Source: Balanoglossus misakiensis
Lineage: Eukaryota; Hemichordata
NCBI GenBank assembly: GCA_040954595.2
Contig: CM082587.2
Span: forward strand, 10,416,001-10,480,000
Length of the DNA stretch: 64,000 nucleotides
Reading direction: 5' to 3'
Positions within the stretch are counted from its first letter, which is position 1. Each line of letters opens with the position of its first letter. Below, piece by piece: positions 11,885-21,123 of the stretch. The position numbers and the translations under genes were made by a program. The notes beneath the pieces were generated by a model that saw only the letters and a list, made by a program, of their open reading frames with translations, made no database searches and was not told where the DNA came from.

Positions 11885-13347
11885 TATAGCTGCAAGCAGC
11901 AATAGCGGGCCCAAGCCAACATAGCAACATAGCAATAAGCATATCTGCACTTGATGCCAAGATATGGTAAAGTAGGTCAAAGGTCAACTGAGGTCATGTT
12001 ATATTTAGGCAAGACATTTTTACCCTATACTGGTCCATGTTCAACAAAAACCAAACCTATAGCCCTATTGGTTAGCCTGGAATTAGGTATGCACATAATT
12101 AATGAGGTAGGCAGGTGTCACAGGTGACCCCCAATTTTGGCTTTTCAATTTTAGTCCAACCCTCCAAACCCCAAGTCTGTACCTGCTCTGGATGCCAAGA
12201 TCTGGTAAAGTAGGTCAAAGGTCACCTGAGGTCATGCAAAATTTGGGCAAGAAATTTTGACCCTATACTGGTCCATGTTAAGCAAAAACTAAACCTATAG
12301 CCCTATTGGTTAGCCTGGAATTAGGTATGCACATAATTAATAAGGTAGGCAGGTGTCACAGGTGACCCCCAATTTTGGCTTTTCAATTTTAGTCCCAACC
12401 CTCCAAACACCAAGTCTGTACTTGCTCTGGATGCTAAGATCTGGTAAAGTAGGTCAAAGGTCACCTGAGGTCATGCAAAATTTTGGCAAGAAATGTTGAC
12501 CCTATACTGGTCCATATCCAACAAGAACGAAACCTCTAGCCCTCTTAGTTAGCCCAGAATTAGGTATGCACATAATTAATGAGTTAAGCAGGTGTTACAG
12601 GTGAGCCCAAAATTTTGCCTGTTATTTTGGTCCCATTGTGCTCACTGCCCAATACACAGTCACTGTACAGGACCGTTGCACAGACCAGAATTCCACACTA
12701 AGACGTGTAGTGTTCATAGCTTAACTATAGAGGTATAAGTAAAAAGGTATAAATTTAATTTAAAAAATTAATATAAAAAAATCGGTCGATTTTTCATATT
12801 ATTTTTTTTTCGCTTAAAATGATTGACAAATGCTAGTCTAGCTGCACACCAAAGTTGGAGATGATCGGCCTAACAGATTTTGAGATATGTATGCATATTT
12901 ATCCAAAATAATATGTGGTCATAGCTTTACTATGTAAAGTATAGGCCGATGGCTTGGGCGAAAAATATGGAAAATAATACTTAAAAATCTTCTCCTCAAA
13001 ATTGACATGGCCTATGGCCTTGACATTTGGCATGTAGAACCCTGGCCATATGGTCCACAAAGTATCTGAACAGAATTTTGATATCTCAATTCATATGCAA
13101 ATTAGGGCGATTTGAAAATTTTGCCCATATATGGTCATCAGGTCACGTGACTAATTAAACATTCACGAGGGTACTGCACCAGCTCTCATTGGCCTGCACC
13201 ATTGTGCTAAGTTTGAAATTGGTAGGTTCAGCCGTTCTCCAGATCTAGCTGGACAAAAAAACGACACAAGAAGAAGAAGAAGAAGAAGTAGAAGAAAAAT
13301 CCCAGTAATACCAATAGGGCCCAAGCCTGCTGGGCTTGGGCCCTAAA
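11885..13347. mobile_element. Array unit C, with terminal hairpin
   Basis: Starts TATAGCTGCAAGCAGC, carries three ~239-bp repeats (DR1 sites near 11971, 12213, 12452), the shared unique 3' part, a GAA run and the 29-nt hairpin at 13316-13344. Its opening sequence after GGGCCCAAGCC (AACATAGCAACATAGC) differs from units B and D and defines a second subtype. Confidence 0.75.
13316..13344. repeat. 29-nt terminal hairpin of unit C
   Basis: AGGGCCCAAGCC, loop TGCTG, GGCTTGGGCCCT: a perfect 12-bp stem. It is followed by AA and the TATAGCTGC start of the next unit. The GGGCCCAAGC arm repeats the sequence near the 5' start of each unit. Confidence 0.85.
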
Positions 13348-14898
13348 TATAGCTGCAAGCAGCGATGACGGGCCCAAGCTTAAGCCGAAGGTCAAAGGTC
13401 ATAAGCGGTCACCCGAAATTTTGGCAAGAAATTTTGACCCCATACTGGTCCGTGTCCCACAAGAACAAAATCTCTAGCCCTATTGGTTCGCCTACAATTA
13501 GGTATGCGCATAATTAATGAGATAAAGTGTAAGGCTCCATCAGGAGTTCCATCCCTCCAAATGCCAAGGCTGTATCTGCTGTGGATGCCGAGATATGGTA
13601 AAGTAGGTCAAAGGTCACCTGAGGTCACCCAAAATTTGGGCAAAAAATTTTGACCCCATACTGGTCCGTGTTCAGCATAAATCAAACCTCTAGCCCTATT
13701 GGTTAGCCTGGAATTAGGTATGCACATAATTAATGAGATAAGCAGGTGTCACAGGTGACCCCAATTTTGGCTTTTCAATTTTAGTCCCAACCCTCGAAAC
13801 GCCAAGTCTGTACCTGCTCTGGATGCGGAGATATAGGAAAGTAGGTCAAAGGTCACCTGAGGTCATCCAAAATTTGGGCAATTTTTTTTAACCCCATACT
13901 GGTCCATGTCCCACAAGCACGAAACCTCTAACCCTACTGGTTAGCCTGTAATTAGGTATGCACATAATTAATGAGATATGCAGGTGTCACAGGTGACCCC
14001 CATTTTGGCTTTTCAACTTTAGTCCCAACCCTCCAAACGCCAAGTCTGTACCTGCTGTGGATGCCGAGATATAGGAAAGTAGGTCAAAGGTCACCTGAGG
14101 TCACCCAAAATTTGGGCAAGAAATTTTGACCCTATACTGGTCCATGTCTCACAAGAACGAAACCTCTAGCCCTCTTAGTTAGCCCAGAATTAGGTATGCA
14201 CATAATTAATGAGTTAAGCAGGTGTTACAGGTGAGCCTAAACTTGTGCCTTTTATTTTGGTGCTATTGTGCTCACTGACCAATAGACAGTCACTGTACAG
14301 GACTATTGCACAGACCTGAATTCCACAATAAGACATAGACATAGCTTAACCATAGAGGTATAATTAAAGGTATAAATTTAATAAAAAAATTAATATAAAA
14401 AAATCGGTCGATTTTTCATATTATTTTTTTTCGCTTAAAATTATTGACAAATGCTAGGCTAGCTGCACACCAAAGTTGGAGATGGTCGGCCTAACAGATT
14501 TTGAGATATGTATGCATATTTATCCAAAATACGATGTGGTCATAGCTTTACTATGTGAAGTATAGGCCGATGGCTTGGGCGAAAAAATATGAAAAATAAT
14601 ACTTAAAAATCTTCTTCTCAAAATTGACATGGCCTATGGCCTTGACATTTGGCATGTAGAACCCTGGCCATATGGCCCACAAAGTATCTTAACAGAATTT
14701 TGATATCTCCATTCATATGCAAATTAGGCCAAATTGAAAATTTTGCCCATATATGGTCATCAGGTCACATGACTAATTACACATTCACAAGGGTACTGCA
14801 CCAGCTCTCATAGCCCTGCACCATTGTGCCAAATGTGAGATTTGTAGGTTCAGCCGTTTTCAAGATCTAGCTGGACAAAAAAACGACACAAGAAGAAG

Positions 14899-14930
<32 letters not shown>

Positions 14931-14987
14931 GAAGAAAAACCCCAGTAATACCAATAGGGCCCAAGCCTGCTGGGCTTGGGCCCTAAA
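13348..14987. mobile_element. Array unit D, four tandem repeats, with terminal hairpin
   Basis: Same subtype as unit B (CGATGACGGGCCCAAGC followed by TTAAGCC). DR1 sites start near 13386, 13605, 13843 and 14082. It ends with a GAA run and the hairpin at 14956-14984. Confidence 0.75.
14956..14984. repeat. 29-nt terminal hairpin of unit D
   Basis: Identical to the hairpin at 13316-13344: 12-bp perfect stem with TGCTG loop, preceded by CCCAGTAATACCAAT. Confidence 0.85.
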
Positions 14988-16368
14988 TATAGCTGCAAGC
15001 AGCAATGGCGGGCCCAAGCCAACATAGCACATAGCAACATAGCAATAAGCATATCTGCTCTGGATGCAAAGATACGGTTAAGTACGTGAAAGGTCACCTG
15101 AGGTCATGCAAAATTTTGGCGCGAAATTTTGACCCTGTACTGGTCAATGTTCAACAAAAACCAAAACTATAGCCCTATTGGTTAGCCTGGAATTAGGTAT
15201 GCACATAATTAATGAGGTAGGCAGGTGTCACAGGTGACCCTCAATTTTGGCTTTTCAATTTTAATCCCAACCCTCCAAACGCCAAGTCTGTACCTGCTCT
15301 GGATGCCAAGATCTGGTAAAGTAGGTCAAAGGTCACCTGAGGTCATGCAACATTTGGGCATGAAATTTTGACCCTATACTGGTCCATGTTCAACAAAAAC
15401 CAAACCTATAGCCCTATTGGTTAGCCTGGAATTAGGTATGCACATAATTAATGAGATATACAGGTGTCACAGGTGACCCCCATTTTGGCTTTTCCATTTT
15501 AGTCCCAACCCTCCAAATGCCAAGTTTGTACCTGCTCTGGATGCCGAGATAAAGGAAAGTAGGTCAAAGGTCACCTGAGGTCACCCAAAATTTGGGCAAG
15601 AAATTTTGACCCTATACTGGTCCATGTCCCACAAGAACGAAACCTCTAGCCCTCTTAGTTAGCCCAGAATTAGGTATGCACATAATTAATGAGTTAAGCA
15701 GGGGTTACAGGTGAGCCTAAAATTTTGCCTTTTATTTTGGTGCCATTGTGCTCACTGACCAATAGACAGTCACTGTACAGGACTATTGCACAGACCAGAA
15801 TTCCACAATAAGACATGGACATAGCTTAACCATAGAGGTATAAGTAAAGGTATAAATTTAATAAAAAAATTAATATAAAAAAATCGGTCGATTTTTCATA
15901 GTATTTTTTTTCGCTTAAAATTATTGACACATGCTAGGCTAGCTGCACACCAAAGTTGGAGATGATCGGCCTAACAGATTTTGAGATATGTATGAATATT
16001 TATCCAAAATAATATGTGGTCATAGCTTTACTGTGTAAAGTATAGGCCCATGGCTTGGGCGAAAAATATGAAAAATAATACTTAAAAATCTTCTTCTCAA
16101 AATTGACATGGCCTATGGCCTTGACATTTGGCATGTAGAACCCTGGCCATATGGTCCACAAAGTATGTTAACAGAATTTTGATATGGCAATTCATATGCA
16201 AATTAGGCCAATTTGAAAATTTTGCCCATATATGGTCATCAGGTCATGTGACTTATTAAACATTCACAAGGGTACTGCACCAGCTCTCATAGGCCTGCAC
16301 CATTGTGCCAAATGTGAGATTTGTAGGTTCAGCCGTTTTCAAGATCTAGCTGGACAAAAAAACGACAC

Positions 16369-16400
<32 letters not shown>

Positions 16401-16406
16401 GAAGAA
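14988..16406. mobile_element. Array unit E
   Basis: C-type subtype (AACATAGCACATAGC after the start). It has three repeats; the first has a decayed DR1 (GTGAAAGGTCA near 15088) and the later two are intact. The 3' part ends at a GAAGTAGAAG run without a hairpin and joins directly to the next TATAGCTGC. Confidence 0.75.
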
Positions 16407-17805
16407 TATAGCTGCAAGCAGCAATAGCGGGCCCAAGCCGACATAGCACATAGCAACATAGCAATAAGCATATCTGCTCTGGATGCCAAGATATGGTAAA
16501 GTAGGTCAAAGGTCACCTGAGTTCATGCAAAATTTGGGCAAGAAATTTTGACCCTATACTGGTCCATGTTCAACAAAAACCAAACCTATAGCCCTATTGG
16601 TTAGCCTAGAATTAGGTATGCACATAATTAATGAGGTAGGCAGGTGTCACAGGTGATCCCCAATTTTGCCCCTTCAATTTTAGCCCCAACCCTCCAAACG
16701 CTAAGTCTGTACCTGCTCTGGATGCCAAGATCTGGTAAAGTAGGTCAAAGGTCACCTGAGGTCATACAAAATTTGGGCAAGAAATTTTGACCCTATACTG
16801 GTCCATGTTCAACAAAAACCAAACCTATAGCCCTATTGGTTAGCCTGGAATTAGGTATGCACATAATTAATGAGATATGCAGGTGTCACAGGTGATCCCC
16901 ATTTTGGCTTTTCAATTTTAGTCCCAACCCTCCAAACGCCAAGTCTGTACCTGCTCTGGATGCCGAGATATAGGAAAGTAGGTCAAAGGTCACCTGAGGT
17001 CACCCAAAATTTGGTAAACATTTTTGACCCCATACTAGTCCTTGTCACACAAGAACAATACCTCTAGCCCTATTAGTTAGCCCGGAATGAGGTATGTGCA
17101 TAATTAATGAGTTAAGCAGGTGTTACAGGTGAGCCCAAAATTTCGCCTTTTATTTTGGTCCCATTCTGCGCACGGGCCAATAGACAGTCAGTGTACAGGA
17201 CCATTGCACAGACCAGAATTCTACAATAAGACGTGGACATAGCTTAACCATAGAGGTATAAGTAAAGGTATAAATTTCATAAAAAAATTAATATAAAAAA
17301 ATCGGTCGATTTTTCATATTAATTTTTTTCGCTTAAAATTATTGGCAAATGCTAAGCTACCTGCACACCAAACTTGGAGTTGATCGGCCCAACAGATTTT
17401 GAGATATGACTGCATATTCATCCAAAATAAAATGTGGTCAAAGCTTAACTATGTATAGTATAGGCCGATGGCTTGGCCGAAAAATATGAAAAATAATACT
17501 TAAAAATCTTCTTCTCAAAATTGACAAGGCCTATGGCCTTGACATTTGGCATGTAGAACCCTGACCACATGGTTCACAAAAGTTGCTAAAAGAATTTTGA
17601 TATCTTCGTGCATATGCAAATAAGGCAGATTTGAAAATTTTGCCCATATATGGTCATAAGGTCACATGACTTATTGAACATTCACGAGGGTACTGCACCA
17701 GCTCTCATTGGCCTGCACCATTGTGCCAAATTTGAGATTTGTGGGTTCAGCAGTTTTTCAGATCTACCTGGCCGAAAAAAGTGCCCAAGAAGAAGTAGAA
17801 GAAAA
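16407..17805. mobile_element. Array unit F
   Basis: C-type subtype with DR1 sites near 16502, 16741 and 16980. The 3' part is more diverged and the GAA run is reduced to GAAGAAGTAGAAG. No terminal hairpin before the next unit. Confidence 0.75.
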
Positions 17806-19455
17806 TATAGCTGCAAGCAGCAATAGCGGGCCCAAGCCAACATAGCACATAGCACATAGCAACATAGCAATAAGCATATCTGCTCTGGATGCCAAGATAT
17901 GGTAAAGTAGGTCAAAGGTCACCTGAGGTCATGCAAAATTTGGGCAAGAAATTTTGACCCTATACTGGTCCATGTTCAACAAAAACCAAACCTATAGCCC
18001 TATTGGTTAGCCTGGAATTAGGTATGCACATAATTAATGAGGTAGGCAGGTGTCACAGGTGATCCCCAATTTTGGCTTTTCAATTTTAGTCCCAACCCTC
18101 CAAACGCCAAGTCTGTACCTGCTCTGGATGCCAAGATCTGGTAGAGTAGGTCAAAGGTCACCCGAGGTCAAGCAAAATTTGGGCAAGAAATTTTGAACCT
18201 ATACTAGTCCATGTTCAACAAAAACCAAACCTATAGCCCTATTGGTTAGCCTGGAATTAGGTATGCACATAATTAATGAGATATACAGGTGTCACAGGTG
18301 ACCCCCATTTTGGCTTTTCCATTTAGTCCCAACCCTCCAAATGCCAAGTCTGTACCTGCTCTGGATGCCGAGATATAGGAAAGTAGGTCAAAGGTCACCT
18401 GAGGTCACCCAAAATTTGGGCAAGACATTTTGACCCTATACTAGTCCATGTCCCACAAGAACGAAACCTCTAGCCCTCTTAGTTAGCCCAGAATTAGGTA
18501 TGCACATAATTAATGAGTTAAGCAGGTGTTACAGGTGAGACTAAAATTGTGCCTTTTATTTTGGTGCCATTGTGCTCACTGACCAATAGATAGTCACTGT
18601 ACAGGACTATTGCACAGACCAGAATTCCACAATAAGACATGGACATAGCTTAACCATAGAGGTATAAGTCAAGGTATAAATTTAATAAAAAAAATATTAT
18701 AAAAAAATCGGTCGATTTTTCATATTATTTTTTTTCGCTTAAAATTATTGACAAATGCTAGGCTAGCTGCACACTAAAGTTGGAGATGATCGGCCTAACA
18801 GATTTTGAGATATGTATGCATATTTATCCAAAATAATATGTGGTCATAGCTTAACTATCCAAAGTATAGGCACATGGCTTGGGCGAAAAATATGAAAAAT
18901 AATACTTAAAAATCTTCTTCTCAAAATTGACATGGCCTATGGCCTTGACATTTGGCATGTAGAACCCTGGCCATATGGTCCACAAAGTATGTTAACAGAA
19001 TGTTGATGTGTCCATTCATATGCAAGTTAGGCCAATTTGAAAATTTTGCCCATATATGGTCATCAGGTCACGTGACTTATTAAACATTCACAAGGGTACA
19101 GCTCATGCTCTCAGAGGCCTGCACCACTGTGCCAACTTTGAGATTTGTAGGTTCAGCCGTTTTCAAGATCTACTTGACGAAAAAAACGGCACAAGAAGAA
19201 AAAGAAGAAGAAGAAGAAAAACTCCAGTAAAAACAATAGGGCCCAAGCCTGCTGGGCTTGGGCCCTAAAAAGCCAACAATACCAATAGGGCACAAGCCTG
19301 TAGGGCTTGTGCCCTAAAAAACCCCAGTAATACCAATAGGGCCCAAGCCTGCTGGGCTTGGGCCCTAAAAAACCCCAGTAATACCAATAGGGCCCAAGCC
19401 TGCTGGGCTTGGGCCCTAACAATAGGGCACAAGCCTGCTGGGCTTGTGCCCTAAA
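17806..19455. mobile_element. Array unit G, ending in five tandem terminal hairpins
   Basis: C-type subtype with DR1 sites near 17909, 18148 and 18386, the shared 3' part and a short GAA run. Five successive copies of the ~50-bp hairpin-containing 3' end follow (19238-19452), and then the next TATAGCTGC start. Confidence 0.75.
19238..19452. repeat. Five tandem 29-nt hairpins with compensatory base changes
   Basis: Copies at 19238-19266, 19287-19315, 19338-19366, 19389-19417 and 19424-19452. Copies 1, 3 and 4 have arms AGGGCCCAAGCC/GGCTTGGGCCCT. Copies 2 and 5 have AGGGCACAAGCC/GGCTTGTGCCCT, so a C:G pair became A:T on both sides and the 12-bp stem stays perfect. The loop is TGCTG, or TGTAG in copy 2. 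Spacers contain CCAGTAATACCAAT or shorter forms. Confidence 0.9.
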
Positions 19456-19848
19456 TATAGCTGCAAGCAGCAATAGCGGGCCCAAGCCAACATAGCACAT
19501 AGCAACATAGCAATAAGCATATCTGCTCTGGATGCCAAGATATGGTAAAGTAGGTCAAAGGTCACCTGAGTTCATGCAAAATTTGGGCAAGAAATTTTGA
19601 CCCTATACTGGTCTATGTTCAACAAAAAACAAACCTATAACCTTATTGGTTAGCCTGGAATTAGGTATGCACGTAATTAATGAGGTAGGCAGGTGTCACA
19701 GGTGACCCCCAGTGTTGCCTTTTCAATTTTAGTCTCAACCCTCCAAACGCCAAGTCTGTACCTGCTCTGGATGCCAAGATATGGTAAAGTAGGTCAAAGG
19801 TCACCTGAGGTCATACAAAATTTGGGCAAGAAATTTTGACCCTATACT
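19456..19848. mobile_element. Array unit H, 3' truncated
   Basis: C-type start, DR1 sites near 19552 and 19792. It breaks off within the repeat at 'ctatacta' and is replaced by unrelated palindromic DNA. Confidence 0.7.
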
Positions 19849-19956
19849 ATGTGACCGTGATATATTAGTCATATACCACAGTCATATATCATAGTCAAAG
19901 AAAATGCCTTTTTAAAATGTTTTATGCAAAGTTTCAATATACTGGCATAATATAAT

Positions 19957-20099
19957 AGCAATAAAACACCCCCAGCCATGGTATACCACTCAATTTTGAC
20001 CAGTTCAACTCCATATACGCACTCGCTATCGCTCGTGCGTATATGTCGTGAACTGGTCAAAATCTCGTGGTATACCATGGCTGGGGGTGTTTTATTGCT
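19957..20099. mobile_element. 143-bp foldback element (perfect 33-bp arms)
   Basis: The arm at 19957-19989 (starts AGCAATAAAACACCCCCAGC) is the exact reverse complement of 20067-20099. Inside, GACCAGTTCA pairs with TGAACTGGTC and ATATACGCAC with GTGCGTATAT, so nearly the whole element can form one hairpin. No coding capacity. Confidence 0.85.
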
Positions 20100-20169
20100 T
20101 AAATAAATACTGGTGCATATATATTAGGTATATCTGTACAATGTATGTGCACACTTGCGCAAATAATTA

Positions 20170-20313
20170 GGGGTTATTACACGAATTTTGGTCGATAACG
20201 CGTCGTATTCGGGTGATTGTCCGTATTTTGACGAGTTGCGCTGCGCAACTCGTCAAAATACGGACATCACGAGAATGTGTCGCGTTATCGACCAAAATTC
20301 GTGTAATAACCCC
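20170..20313. mobile_element. 144-bp near-perfect palindrome
   Basis: The arm at 20170-20202 (GGGGTTATTACACGAATTTT...) is the exact reverse complement of 20281-20313. The centre is AGTTGCGC T GCGCAACT. Small mismatches occur only between the outer arms and the core. Confidence 0.85.
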
Positions 20314-20395
20314 TTTATCATACATGCCTACCTATAAAACAGTACGATTTGCGAAAATGCGCCGATACTGGTGCATATATATTAGGTATATCTGT

Positions 20396-20511
20396 CGTAT
20401 TCGAGTGATTGTCCGTATTTTGACGAGTTGCGCTGCGCAACGAGTCAAAATACGGACATCACGAGAATGCGTCGCGTTATCGACCAAAATTCGTGTAATA
20501 ACCCCTTTATC
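20396..20511. mobile_element. Second, left-truncated copy of the 20170-20313 palindrome
   Basis: Repeats the core and the right arm of the previous palindrome. The shared flank (TTTATCATACATGCCTACC...) occurs at about 20314-20360 and again after 20511. A 31-bp flank with ATACTGGTGCATATATATTA also occurs twice (about 20106 and 20365), so the region has been duplicated with its flanks. Confidence 0.75.
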
Positions 20512-20557
20512 ATACATGCCTACCTATAAAACAGTACGATTTGCGAAAATGCGCCGA

Positions 20558-21029
20558 GAAAAACAATTTCAAATTTGAACCGGGCGCTGAGATCACGGCA
20601 GTAGCCATGTTGTGATGTATGATGTGTGGGCCGTAGTATCATTTTAAGGGGGTTGGCAGCTTTCATTACGATGGGCACATCCGCATTCTAAATAAAATTG
20701 TCTACGTTCTCTTTCAAAATATCATGTTAACAATTATTTTGCATTGAGAATTTCGAAGAACTAAACATGACAAAACCGCCAGCTTTGAAAACTTTATTAC
20801 AGCTTCTAATAACCGAATTTTACAACACCCCTCTCCACTAGAGTCCTATGGCTCGTGTGTCGCTCGCGCGTGCAGCGAACTGTCGCGCCGAGACGCGGAC
20901 GCGATATTTTCACATTGTGAAATACCGTATAATATCTTCGGGGCGAGAACAATAGAAAGTGTTAAATACAGGTTTTGCATGTATGATAAAACACTTTAAC
21001 ATACCAAGAGAACATATTCGACTGCTTAC
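20558..21029. other. Non-coding junction between repeats and the mosaic gene
   Basis: Partly CpG-containing (CGCTCGCGCGTGCAGCG near 20860). I see no exon continuing the gene beyond 21030 and no poly-A signal I can assign with confidence. Confidence 0.4.
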
Positions 21030-21123
21030 CCAATATAATGTGCTGAGCATTGACAGCTATAACCATCTGCAGTGTTGGTACAGGTACCACCATTCAAACA
21101 AGGCGACATGTACTCGCATATAT
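21030..21123 (-). pseudogene. Exon: EGF-like domain with lost splice acceptor
   Basis: Reads [15 protein letters not shown] then [12 protein letters not shown], a clear EGF start with a good donor (GG/GTAAGC). The expected phase-1 entry is GATATATGC, but the bases before it are TTATTG, not an AG. One substitution (A to T on the coding strand at 21125) would explain this. As written the exon cannot be spliced in frame. Confidence 0.6.

Noticed and set aside
11707-19500. Arg-, Ser- and Phe-rich open frames across the GAA runs
   Set aside because: They are translations of (GAA)n/(TTC)n microsatellites and the array's repeats, with no conserved protein features.
8090-19848. CRISPR-like regular repeats
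   Set aside because: Repeat units are ~239 bp, contiguous, without unique spacers, in an animal genome with introns; they are transposon minisatellites.
20213-20578. 121-residue frame with an internal repeat
   Set aside because: It spans the two copies of a palindrome; the repeat in the protein is the duplicated foldback DNA.
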